Assembly: GCA_019090895.1 (NCBI GenBank)
Contig: JAHRVB010000051.1
Coordinates: forward strand, 28,220-92,219
Length of the DNA: 64,000 nt
Direction of reading: 5' to 3'
Source of the DNA: Kangiellaceae bacterium
GTDB taxonomy: Bacteria > Pseudomonadota > Gammaproteobacteria > Enterobacterales > Kangiellaceae
Both the position numbers and the translations under genes were made by a program. Below, in pieces: positions 27,678 through 35,813 of this stretch. The notes under the pieces were generated by a model. It saw only the letters and a list, made by a program, of their open reading frames with translations. It ran no database searches and was not told the DNA's origin. Positions within the stretch are counted from its first letter, which is position 1. Every line of letters begins with the position of its first letter.

Positions 27678-29075
27678 CTACAACGCATTAATAATCAACA
27701 TACTTAGCACTCGATCCGTACTGTTTGTATCAATCAGTCTTGGCTGCCAATAAGGGCTATAAAGATTGCCGAACTCGTATCGTCCATCGAGCCTCCTCAT
27801 GGATGCTAGATCGTTGGGCCTTTTAAAATAAACGTCAGCCTTACTAATTGCACTCATATCACTGCCTGCTAACCTGCTGCCTTCTTCAATATTTAGCGAG
27901 GCTTCTCCCCAATGGGCCAACTCACCATCTATACCCTCGGATTTTGCATTAGCAGAAGTTCGTAGGTCGGAATCAGACTTTCCTAATATAACCCGTACAC
28001 TTGGCGTATTATCTATCAGCCCATCATCCTTGATGTCATAAAAATCTTGTAACCCGCTGTAAGAACCCACTTCATTCATATTACTCGCGGCCCAATTGGA
28101 AGTTATTGGATTCAAGTCCCAAGTGTTTCCCCAAATACCAGATTTCTTCTTATACATATTGTAGTTTTCACCTGAACGAGCCGATGCCCAACCAGTAGGA
28201 ATGGCTTCATTCCACTTCCATCTGCAACTAAAGGGTTTGCATTTGTAATTTCCAAACCAGATGGCAACCGTGTCCATAGCTGTCCATGTCTCGGTGTTGT
28301 CCCCAGAGTCAACTAAGTCACTACCACCCGCTTTTTTTACCCTAATTTTGAAAACCAATAGATTCAAAGTAAACCAATTGTGTGTCCGGTATTTTGAAAA
28401 ACGATCCCTTGAATCATTAGTGATCGAATGGAATTCCTTTTTTCTTGTTTTGTCGAATTCGTTGTCGCTGCTGGTATCAATTGATTCTGGAAATTTCACC
28501 CAAGTCTGGTAGTTATCTGCAGTGAAAGTTGCTATAGAAGCAGCGCCAAAATTAATCTTTGGGTCATTGGCTTCAATGACTTTATTAGCCGTATCGTAAG
28601 ATGCAAGGCCCATGGCTACATGAAACCCCTTCTGTCCAATTGAAATACCTTGAATCACATAGTCGGTAAGTGTTGTGGCGTATTCTAGTATCGGTTGAGC
28701 AACCGAGTTGACAGCATCCATAACGCTATCGATAGCACTAGTTACAGCAGCAACATAAGGAATCCATGAAGTTATAGTCGCTAAATTATCTGCGGAGTTA
28801 GTTAACATTTCTAGCCAAGAAGACAACCCTACGTATTGCCCAATAGCCACTTGATTTGCGACCATCGCTCGATTGGTATAGGATTGAAAGTTTAGATCCC
28901 GTGCTACTAATACAGCCGCGCTGTATGCTGCAGCATCAGCAGTGTTTTGAAGTTTAACTCGTTCTTTAGAGAGAATTCCTGCGTTAAAAACGACTAACAC
29001 AGTGATTGAAATTATACCCAAAAACAAGGTCACCAATATAAGGCTCTGACCTTTTTGCTTGTCTACGCGTTGCAT
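27678..29075 (-). CDS. TadG-like pilus assembly protein (putative Flp pilus-assembly TadE/G-like)
   Basis: This is a 465-aa exported protein. The N-terminus 'QKGQSLILVTLFLGIISITVLVVFNAGILSKERVKLQNTADAAAYSAAVLVARDLNF' is the typical Tad/TadG signature: a transmembrane anchor followed by the 'LQNTADAAAYSAA' motif. No VWA domain is apparent here, unlike some TadG proteins, although the operon's last gene has one. I start at ATG 29075 (MQRVDKQ), with AGGGA upstream; the track's GTG at 29105 is less likely. It is the first gene after the hairpin that follows the pilin genes. Confidence 0.83.
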   Translation of the reverse strand: MQRVDKQKGQSLILVTLFLGIISITVLVVFNAGILSKERVKLQNTADAAAYSAAVLVARDLNFQSYTNRAMVANQVAIGQYVGLSSWLEMLTNSADNLATITSWIPYVAAVTSAIDSVMDAVNSVAQPILEYATTLTDYVIQGISIGQKGFHVAMGLASYDTANKVIEANDPKINFGAASIATFTADNYQTWVKFPESIDTSSDNEFDKTRKKEFHSITNDSRDRFSKYRTHNWFTLNLLVFKIRVKKAGGSDLVDSGDNTETWTAMDTVAIWFGNYKCKPFSCRWKWNEAIPTGWASARSGENYNMYKKKSGIWGNTWDLNPITSNWAASNMNEVGSYSGLQDFYDIKDDGLIDNTPSVRVILGKSDSDLRTSANAKSEGIDGELAHWGEASLNIEEGSRLAGSDMSAISKADVYFKRPNDLASMRRLDGRYEFGNLYSPYWQPRLIDTNSTDRVLSMLIINAL

Positions 29076-29111
29076 TGCTATCCCTGTCTTCCTATTAAAA
29101 AACACATTAGA

Positions 29112-29142
29112 AAAAGGAAAACCCTGAGAGGGTTTTCCTTTT
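29112..29142 (-). terminator. Hairpin between pilin genes and the Tad assembly genes
   Basis: A nearly perfect stem, AAAAGGAAAACCCT / AGGGTTTTCCTTTT with a GAG loop, lies 34 bases past the second pilin stop. It is followed on the minus strand by a T-run. It probably terminates most transcripts, so that pilins are made in excess of the assembly genes downstream, or partial read-through feeds them. Confidence 0.75.
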
Positions 29143-29175
29143 CTTCAAACTGGAAACAAAATTATTAAGTACGAC

Positions 29176-29475
29176 TTAGTCTATGCCGGTACCACTATCG
29201 CTTCCATCACCTTGAGCGGCACCTTCGTTATAATTACTTAGGTTGTACTCTTGGTTAGCAAGATCGTTTGCATCATTGGCGTTGGTTTGCGCTTGGCTTA
29301 TCTGGCCACCTGAATCCTGGCCAGATACTTCCATCGTTAAACCCGCGACTTGATTCCGAATTGATTCTCCGAACAAAGCGTAGGTTCCAATTGCGGCAAC
29401 TGCGATCAAAGCGACAACAATAATAAACTCAGTCATACCCTGTCCCCGCGAATATAGCTGGTTAAGAGTTTTCAT
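29176..29475 (-). CDS. Flp-type pilin 2
   Basis: This 99-aa pilin carries the motif 'SRGQGMTEFIIVVALIAVAAIGTYALFG' (G|MTEF processing site, Phe in place of the usual Tyr at the second position) followed by 'SIRNQVAGL'. It is a close paralogue of pilin 1: the hydrophobic segment and the C-terminal 'QEYNLSNYNEGAAQG' are almost identical, which points to tandem duplication. The start is placed at ATG 29475 (MKTLNQLYSR), just downstream of the pilin 1 stop at 29486, rather than at the track's GTG at 29508. Confidence 0.88.
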   Translation of the reverse strand: MKTLNQLYSRGQGMTEFIIVVALIAVAAIGTYALFGESIRNQVAGLTMEVSGQDSGGQISQAQTNANDANDLANQEYNLSNYNEGAAQGDGSDSGTGID

Positions 29476-29485
29476 GAGTTTTAGC

Positions 29486-29767
29486 CTATGGATTATCTTG
29501 AGCTGCACCTTCGTTGTAATTACTTAGGTTATATTCTTCGTTGGCAAGAGCATCACCTTCAGTAGCTGAAGTTTGAGCTTGTTGGATTTGAGTGCTTGAA
29601 TCTTGACCTGAAATTTCAGATGTTAAACCAGCAACTTGATTTCGAATTGATTGACCGAAGAAACCGTAAGTACCAATCGCTGCAACTGCGATGAGTGCAA
29701 CGATTATGATGTACTCAGTCATGCCCTGGCCAAGTTGACGACGATTTAAATTATTGAATTTATTCAT
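29486..29767 (-). CDS. Flp-type pilin 1
   Basis: This 93-aa prepilin has leader 'RRQLGQG|MTEYIIIVALIAVAAIG', the canonical G-x-x-x-E-Y Flp processing site. Mature size is larger than classical Flp pilins and ends in a polar, Gln/Asn-rich tail. AAGGA lies 8 bases upstream of the ATG at 29767. It is the first gene of the locus, with a long AT-rich leader region behind it. Probably the major pilin, with pilin 2 as a second subunit. Confidence 0.9.
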   Translation of the reverse strand: MNKFNNLNRRQLGQGMTEYIIIVALIAVAAIGTYGFFGQSIRNQVAGLTSEISGQDSSTQIQQAQTSATEGDALANEEYNLSNYNEGAAQDNP

Positions 29768-30348
29768 TTTAGATATCCTTATTTATCGCGTGAATTTTTT
29801 GAGTTGTTTTTATCCAGAAAATTAGCAATGCAAAGGATTTTGTTTTTACGCAAAATACAAACCGATTTAAACTGCAAGAAAAATAAAATAAATTCTTTAA
29901 ATTCGATTATTGCAAACGACTAACTTCCCAAGCGAGAGAATCTCTTAATCGCCAATTTCAGTCAAGGTTAATAATACCGACTTTTTAACATCACCACGAA
30001 AATGAGACTTCGATCACAAAACAAACCAAATTAATATCACACACTGAGTTTTTATCGCACAGCAACAAACAAACTAGTATCTAATTTCGCTCCTTTAAAT
30101 CTCATTTTGAAATACGCAAATAACAAAAAGTGATAACCTCTTTTTGCAATCTAAATGATTCCAATTAAATTAACCGCTCATTAACAAATTATTAATTTAA
30201 TTCGAAACGAATTATTTATAGGCACTTAGAAAACTCATCTTTCGAACTTAAACTTAAACTTAAGTTTAAGTTTAAGTTTAAGTTCGACTGAAAACGATTT
30301 GAATAATTCTAACTTTGAAAGTTACTAGAATATTGTACGCTCACTTAA
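29768..30348. other. AT-rich intergenic region upstream of the pilin genes
   Basis: No gene is seen in these 581 bases, which separate the pilin operon from the DUF4892-OmpA gene. They should hold the pilin promoter; I could not pick out a strong -35/-10 pair. A long near-palindrome of AACTTA/TAAGTT units (30242-30287) lies about 60 bases past the OmpA gene stop. Confidence 0.5.
30242..30287. repeat. Near-palindrome built of AACTTA/TAAGTT units
   Basis: A 46-base element bounded by TCGA at both ends. The left arm has three AACTTA units and the right arm four TAAGTT units, so a long snap-back stem of about 20 bp can form with one extra unit in the right arm. It lies 60 bases downstream of the DUF4892-OmpA stop. 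It could be a 3' end structure, a cruciform site, or a protein-binding array. Confidence 0.7.
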
Positions 30349-31263
30349 TCACGAACTTTCTTTGAGTAAAATATCCACTCTTCGGTCTTGAACTCTTATC
30401 TTTGCAGAAGAACTTCCTTGAGAAGCGTTAATCGCTCCGAACCCTATAGTTTCTACTTTACTTTCAGGTATAGCAAAAAGTTCAACCAGCCTTTTCTTTA
30501 CTTGCTCTGCTCTTTTTGTTGATAACGCTTGGTTATACTCGTCACTTCCTGACTCGTCAGCGAACCCCTGAACAATCAACACTTGTTGCTCAGAGATAGC
30601 TTTCTCAACCATTGCTCTAGCACTCCCTAGTTGATTCAACGCTACATTATATTGATCACTTTCAAAGTAAATATTTACTTTAGCGTGGTTGTCGATTCCG
30701 ACTACCACATCAAAAACGCCCCTTGGTTGACCTGCAAGTTCGTTAACATAAAATGCTACGGTCGTATTTCCATGGTTAGCAACAAGATATTGTTGTTTCA
30801 GGTCTATCTCTCCGAGGTGGTTGTATAAATATGACTTCCAACCCAATGCCGATCCACATTCTTCTTTTGCACAGTTAAAAAGTTCTTCGAAACCTTGCTC
30901 CTTTAAATCATTACTTGCCCTTTCTAAAATCTCATCAGGCGATGTTGATTTGGGGTAATCATAGACTATACGAGTGATATCACCTGAAAGTGTCTCAATT
31001 CGTTGTACTCGGTAGCCCGTCTCCTCTGGCTCATCCGATTCTTCAAAATTTATGGTTCCCATGATTAGTTCATAGTCACTTTTCTTTTTGAATTGATAGT
31101 CAAACATCACTGCACCCGGAAAGCGATTCATCAAATGATGGTCGCTCGCTCCAGAAATCTTTGCATCATAACTCTTAAACTTGACTTCTTCTTTTGCCGA
31201 CACCTGATTACTCAAGATTAATAGAGCTGAAGAGAGTAACACTCCTTTAACTACACCGTTCAT
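30349..31263 (-). CDS. DUF4892 domain protein with C-terminal OmpA domain
   Basis: This is a 304-aa exported protein with signal peptide ending at LSNQVSA. The N-terminal about 165 residues match the DUF4892 type ('SYDAKISGASDHHLMNRFPGAVMFDYQFK'). The C-terminal about 185-300 is a peptidoglycan-binding OmpA-like domain ('VQGFADESGSDEYNQALSTKRAEQVKKRLVE', 'VQDRRVDI'). It probably tethers the outer membrane or a periplasmic activity to peptidoglycan. GGAGATGTTTT precedes the ATG at 31263. It is divergent from the BNR-repeat gene. Confidence 0.88.
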   Translation of the reverse strand: MNGVVKGVLLSSALLILSNQVSAKEEVKFKSYDAKISGASDHHLMNRFPGAVMFDYQFKKKSDYELIMGTINFEESDEPEETGYRVQRIETLSGDITRIVYDYPKSTSPDEILERASNDLKEQGFEELFNCAKEECGSALGWKSYLYNHLGEIDLKQQYLVANHGNTTVAFYVNELAGQPRGVFDVVVGIDNHAKVNIYFESDQYNVALNQLGSARAMVEKAISEQQVLIVQGFADESGSDEYNQALSTKRAEQVKKRLVELFAIPESKVETIGFGAINASQGSSSAKIRVQDRRVDILLKESS

Positions 31264-31638
31264 AAAACATCTCCGTGGATTCTTATATATATTAATTTTT
31301 ATTAGTTCAAAATATTTTTCTGTAACACTGAATTCAATTATTATTTTTGTATAAATCGATTTAACTGGCCTAGCACCTGCTCAACTTGAGCAAGCATTTA
31401 ATAAACGTTGGCTACTTTAAACGATCACAAACAATGATGTCCACTAACAAAACGTTATGACTTTTCGATGCGAGGAATCATTTAATATTTTGGCGACTGT
31501 TTCACAAATCAATTAAAGATTCAGACTTTAACTTAAAGATGATGTTTATTATTGGATAACTGGTTTGTTCAGTTCTTGTTAATTTTGATAAGCTCAAACT
31601 AACCGACAATTCTATTTAACTTTGAACTAGGAAAATTC
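31264..31638. promoter_or_regulatory. Divergent intergenic region with a perfect palindrome
   Basis: These 375 bases separate the DUF4892-OmpA gene and the BNR protein gene. TGCTCAA-C-TTGAGCA (31378-31392) is a perfect 7-1-7 palindrome, a candidate operator. No gene is evident. A second small inverted repeat (TTAAAG...CTTTAA) lies near 31515-31535. Confidence 0.4.
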
Positions 31639-34600
31639 ATGTTTTTTGACAGGACTATTTTAATACGCTCTTTGTTTGTATTTGTTTTTTTGTTTACATA
31701 TCAAAATGTACACGCAGAAAAATGGCTACCAATAGGACCTCAGGGTGGCAATATATTTTCACTCGTAGGACACCAAGATAAACCAGAGCGACTTTTTGCA
31801 TCAGTAACGTCGGCCGGATTATACGTTAGCGATAATTCTGGAGATACTTGGGATAAAATTCCAGCGTTCAGTAATCGAACTCACTTTGGCGCATTAGCTA
31901 TAGCTTCCACTGACTCAAATACAATTTATGCCGGAGCAGCGGGCAGCAACGAAATGTTTCGCTCAACAGATGGAGGTATTAATTGGCAGGAGATTTCTGT
32001 CAACTTACCGGTTGGTAATTTTGTTGGACATATTTCACAGATCATAGTTGATTCGTCAAACTCTCAGCATATCGTCATTCGTATAGGTGGCAACGAAGTA
32101 TTTCTTAACGCTGAAATTTACCAGTCGTTAAATGCCGGAGACAGCTGGGAAATGATAACACTCCCTTCGTTGAACATTTCATCCTATATTACAGATTTTA
32201 CATTAGTATCAGGTCGAGTAGCACTTTCAGTTCACAATGACTTTGAATCGGGAGACGGAATTTACCGACAATCAACGATTGATAATTCCTGGGTCAATAT
32301 CACTCCCAACCAATCAACCAGCAATGACCACGGTTTTTCAAGCATCGTCAGTTCCAATGATGGTAACCAGCTGTTTGCACTTGGGATAGATGGCATTTGG
32401 ATTTCAGACAATAGCGGTAGCAGTTGGTCACTACAAAACAGTGGGTTAATAAGCTGTCCAATTCCAGGCATGACTTGTGATTCACAAGATAAACTAGTTC
32501 TGGCTGATAGGCTGTTGCAGGACCCTGTCGATGACCAAGTAATGTTTGCTTATCAAGCGTTGTCTTCCTTTCTATGGAAAAGCGAAGACAGGGGACTAAC
32601 TTGGCAATTTATCAATACCGATCAGAATATTCAATCCTTACTCTCACTTGGCGATGAGAAACTCTACCTAGGGGATATTGGCGATGGTGTTTTTTATAAC
32701 AACTTCTGGTCGGGAAATAACTGGCAACAAAAATCGATTGGATTAAATAATAGTTATGTTGCCGACTTTAAAATAAACCCTATTAAAGACGAAGACATTA
32801 TAATGGCATCTTATTATCAAGGGATGTTGCACTCTTCAAACAATGGCTCCGACTGGAGTACTATTAATCAAGGCTTGAAAATCGAAGGATTACCAGAGAG
32901 TTATAACAATCAACTAAAAGCCCTTATTCGCCCAGAAAACTTATGGGTCGACCACAACAACTCTTCACTAATGTTACTGAGCACGAGCCTTATCGGTAGT
33001 AACAATGGTTTGTATCGCACCATTGATGCCGGTCAGTCATGGAATAAAATCAAAGCAGGGTTACCTTCTTTTGTTTCTGTATCAAAAATATTACGCACTT
33101 CAGTTGCTGGTTCTGCTATTTTCCTGGGGTCTCCGCTAGATGGTCTTTTTATCTCAAATGATGAAGGCATCAGTTGGCAAAAATCAGAGCAACCAGAAGT
33201 CAGTCGGGTTGACGGAATGACTCTGAGCGAAAACGGAACATTGTATGTCATTGCCAAACAAAGTTCGGTAGATTCAAGAAAACTATGGCGCAGTGAAGAT
33301 CAGGGACAGTCTTTCCAGCAATTAAATATAGGCGTCGACCTACAGCTGGATAACATTTTCACGAATCAAATCTTAGCGAATTCAGCCTTATTTGTAACCA
33401 CCGAGATAGAACTGGACATCGATCTTAACGTTGTTCAGCCTAACAAACTTTTCCGTAGTACCAATAACGGTACCAGTTGGCAGCAAATGTCCTTCAATAC
33501 TGAACGTGGAGCAATTTCAGCCATTGAAATCGCCCCTAACGATATTAATACCGTTTATTTGGGTACTGGATTTGACCTTACTACTGATGGTGAACATTTA
33601 TTCAAGTCGACCGACAACGGCACGACTTTCATTCCAATTGCAGGAGATGTGGAGCCATTAGACATTCGCCATATTTTAGCAAACCCGCATCAACCTGATG
33701 AAATCTATATAGCAACCTACAGCGGTGGATTATACAAGTCCAATTTGCTACCAAACATTAATATATCCGCACCAACCCAAACAAGCACCGGTGCAACCGT
33801 GCAACTTGACGGTTCAGGAAGCAATGATAGAGAAGGTGCTATTGCCGAATTTGAGTGGCAACAAACTGGTGGTACGGCAGTCACCATTTCAAATAGTCAT
33901 ACCGCAATTGCCGAATTCACGGCACCAATTGAAACATCTAACTTACTATTTACACTCACGGTTACAGACGGACAAGGAGAATCAACCGAACAGGATTTAG
34001 AGGTGATAGTCACGAACAATCAACTTCCAACGGCTATAATCAACGCGCCTACAGTGGTTAACTATGTTGATAATATTCAACTTGATGGAAGTGGAAGTAA
34101 TGACAGTGATGGTACGATTGTTAATTATCAATGGACGCAGTTGTCAGGTGTGGAAGTGAGTTTGGATAATTCGGAATCTTCATTGGCTAGTTTTGATGCG
34201 CCTCAAGAACCGGGCAATTTGAGCTTTATGCTGACGATAACCGACAATGATGGCGGCCAAACTGATAGTTCCATCACTATTTACGTAAACCAACCTCCAG
34301 AGATTGTACTTGAATCGTCGATGGCTGTAACCGGTGGAGCAACAGTAAATATCAGCGCAACCATTGCTGACTCGGACAGTGATATTGAAAGCATCGCCTG
34401 GAACCAAGTATCTGGACCAACAATAGCGCTTAGCGATGTCAACAACCAACAAGTTACATTTATAGCCCCCGATCAATCCGCTACGGTGGTACTAAGCATT
34501 CAAGTCACCGATACCTATTTAGCGGTTTCACAGCAGCAAATAAATATTATTATTACTGCAAGCGCTGCGAGCGATGATAGTGGCAGCTCTAAAAGTAGCG

Positions 34601-34668
34601 GAAGTGGCGCACTGTCGTTTTTATTATTGATTATGCTTACATTTTCCCGCAGAAACGCTCGGACTTAA
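31639..34668 (+). CDS. Exported BNR/sortilin-type beta-propeller protein with PKD/REJ-like domains and sorting tail
   Basis: This is a 1009-aa exported protein with signal peptide (FVFVFLFTYQNVHA). Residues about 30-700 are repeated BNR/Asp-box blades: 'SDNSGDTW', 'STDGGINW', 'SEDRGLTW', 'SDNSGSSW', 'STDNGTTF', the motif S-x-D-x-G-x-x-W. These repeats fold into propellers in sialidases and sortilin-like proteins, but sialidase active-site Arg/Tyr cannot be confirmed. Residues about 710-980 are three PKD/REJ-like Ig domains ('TQTSTGATVQLDGSGSNDREG'). The C-terminus has a short Ser/Gly stretch, a hydrophobic helix and 'RRNAR', a GlyGly-CTERM-like tail. TAGGAAAATTC precedes the ATG. Confidence 0.87.
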   Translation: MFFDRTILIRSLFVFVFLFTYQNVHAEKWLPIGPQGGNIFSLVGHQDKPERLFASVTSAGLYVSDNSGDTWDKIPAFSNRTHFGALAIASTDSNTIYAGAAGSNEMFRSTDGGINWQEISVNLPVGNFVGHISQIIVDSSNSQHIVIRIGGNEVFLNAEIYQSLNAGDSWEMITLPSLNISSYITDFTLVSGRVALSVHNDFESGDGIYRQSTIDNSWVNITPNQSTSNDHGFSSIVSSNDGNQLFALGIDGIWISDNSGSSWSLQNSGLISCPIPGMTCDSQDKLVLADRLLQDPVDDQVMFAYQALSSFLWKSEDRGLTWQFINTDQNIQSLLSLGDEKLYLGDIGDGVFYNNFWSGNNWQQKSIGLNNSYVADFKINPIKDEDIIMASYYQGMLHSSNNGSDWSTINQGLKIEGLPESYNNQLKALIRPENLWVDHNNSSLMLLSTSLIGSNNGLYRTIDAGQSWNKIKAGLPSFVSVSKILRTSVAGSAIFLGSPLDGLFISNDEGISWQKSEQPEVSRVDGMTLSENGTLYVIAKQSSVDSRKLWRSEDQGQSFQQLNIGVDLQLDNIFTNQILANSALFVTTEIELDIDLNVVQPNKLFRSTNNGTSWQQMSFNTERGAISAIEIAPNDINTVYLGTGFDLTTDGEHLFKSTDNGTTFIPIAGDVEPLDIRHILANPHQPDEIYIATYSGGLYKSNLLPNINISAPTQTSTGATVQLDGSGSNDREGAIAEFEWQQTGGTAVTISNSHTAIAEFTAPIETSNLLFTLTVTDGQGESTEQDLEVIVTNNQLPTAIINAPTVVNYVDNIQLDGSGSNDSDGTIVNYQWTQLSGVEVSLDNSESSLASFDAPQEPGNLSFMLTITDNDGGQTDSSITIYVNQPPEIVLESSMAVTGGATVNISATIADSDSDIESIAWNQVSGPTIALSDVNNQQVTFIAPDQSATVVLSIQVTDTYLAVSQQQINIIITASAASDDSGSSKSSGSGALSFLLLIMLTFSRRNART

Positions 34669-34993
34669 GTTTATTCAACTAGGGTTCTAAATTCGTAGTA
34701 CCCTAGTTTGGCTTTCCTAATACCCCCTTATTAGTACCATACCTTTTAGCCTCAGCTCTTCTTCGATATCTACTTCAAGAAATAGGGAATAATTTCAATT
34801 CAAGTTCGTTAGCGATCAAGGTTACCGATTAATGCTCCACTTGTAGCTATGGGCGATCAATGTGTCCTAAGAAGTCGAACTAATAATATATTTTCATTGA
34901 TCTGTAATAAACTGACTAATGTTGCGACTAACAGTCGTAATAGTACGAACATTCCACAAAGAATTTACACCTAAAATAAACAAGGAAATCCTT
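34669..34993. other. Intergenic region after the BNR gene
   Basis: A 9-bp stem, AACTAGGGT / ACCCTAGTT with a 14-base loop (34677-34708), follows the stop, a possible terminator-like structure for the BNR gene, with only a short T-run after. The rest is AT-rich leader of the Yip1 gene, with AAGGAAATCCTT just before its ATG. No other gene is seen. Confidence 0.4.
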
Positions 34994-35734
34994 ATGTCCG
35001 ATAATAATCTAGCCTCTCCTCCGATCGATAATCAGCCTGTTACAGGTAATCTCGCAATTCTCACTAATATATTTACTTCGCCTTCAACAGCGATGGGTCA
35101 AATACAGACTAATTACAGTGTCGCATTCCCTATGCTCTTAGTGATATTGCTTTCCGCGGTTGTGTGGTTTTCTTATTATTCTATGGTCGATTACGAATGG
35201 TTTGTCGATTATATAGTAGAAACAACCGCCGGGGATTTGAGCAAGTCTGAACAAGATCAAACACGAGCAGGAATGTCCATGATGCCTCAATCGGTAATGG
35301 GTTCTATTACCGCAGTTACGGCAGCAATCGCCGTGGCCCTTATTTATGTTGTTCAAGCTGTTTACTTTTTGATCGTTTCCAACGTTAATAACGACGGCTA
35401 TGAATTTAAACAATGGCTCTCTTTTGTAACATGGACATCCCTGCCCGTTTTACTAACAATACTGGCTATGTTTGCGATGTTATTTTCATCCTCGACAGGT
35501 CAAATAGCGCCAGATGCCCTCAATCCTCTCAGCTTAAACGAGTTAATTTTTGGTCTAGATCCGTCTAAAGGTATCGGTAAATTACTATCCACGATTCACC
35601 TTCCTCAACTATGGAGCTTAGCGATTATGGTCATTGGCTATTCAGTTTGGACCAAAAAATCAACATCTGCGTCTTCTATGATTGTTCTAACCCCATTTGT
35701 ACTGTTCTATGTTGGGTGGTATTTATTTCTCTAG
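34994..35734 (+). CDS. Yip1 family membrane protein
   Basis: This 246-aa protein is predicted to have five or so membrane helices (MLLVILLSAVVWFSYYS, MGSITAVTAAIAVALIYVVQAVYF, SFVTWTSLPVLLTILAMFAML, LWSLAIMVIGYSVW, MIVLTPFVLFYVGWYLFL). The body fits the bacterial Yip1 family; the N-terminal 'ILTNIFTSPSTAMGQI' is the usual cytoplasmic entry. The track starts at 34919, but the ATG at 34994 has AAGGAAATCCTT directly upstream and is preferred. It is followed after 79 bases by an efflux adaptor and may be co-transcribed with it. Function unknown. Confidence 0.82.
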   Translation: MSDNNLASPPIDNQPVTGNLAILTNIFTSPSTAMGQIQTNYSVAFPMLLVILLSAVVWFSYYSMVDYEWFVDYIVETTAGDLSKSEQDQTRAGMSMMPQSVMGSITAVTAAIAVALIYVVQAVYFLIVSNVNNDGYEFKQWLSFVTWTSLPVLLTILAMFAMLFSSSTGQIAPDALNPLSLNELIFGLDPSKGIGKLLSTIHLPQLWSLAIMVIGYSVWTKKSTSASSMIVLTPFVLFYVGWYLFL

Positions 35735-35813
35735 TTTTCATGTTATGAACTACTATCAATGACTAGGCGTCCGATGGCGCCTCTAGTAATATTAATTTAT
35801 CAAAGGCATTCTC

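Noticed and set aside
30242-30287. CRISPR-like array
   Set aside because: Units are 6 bases in both orientations without spacers; it is an inverted repeat, not a CRISPR.
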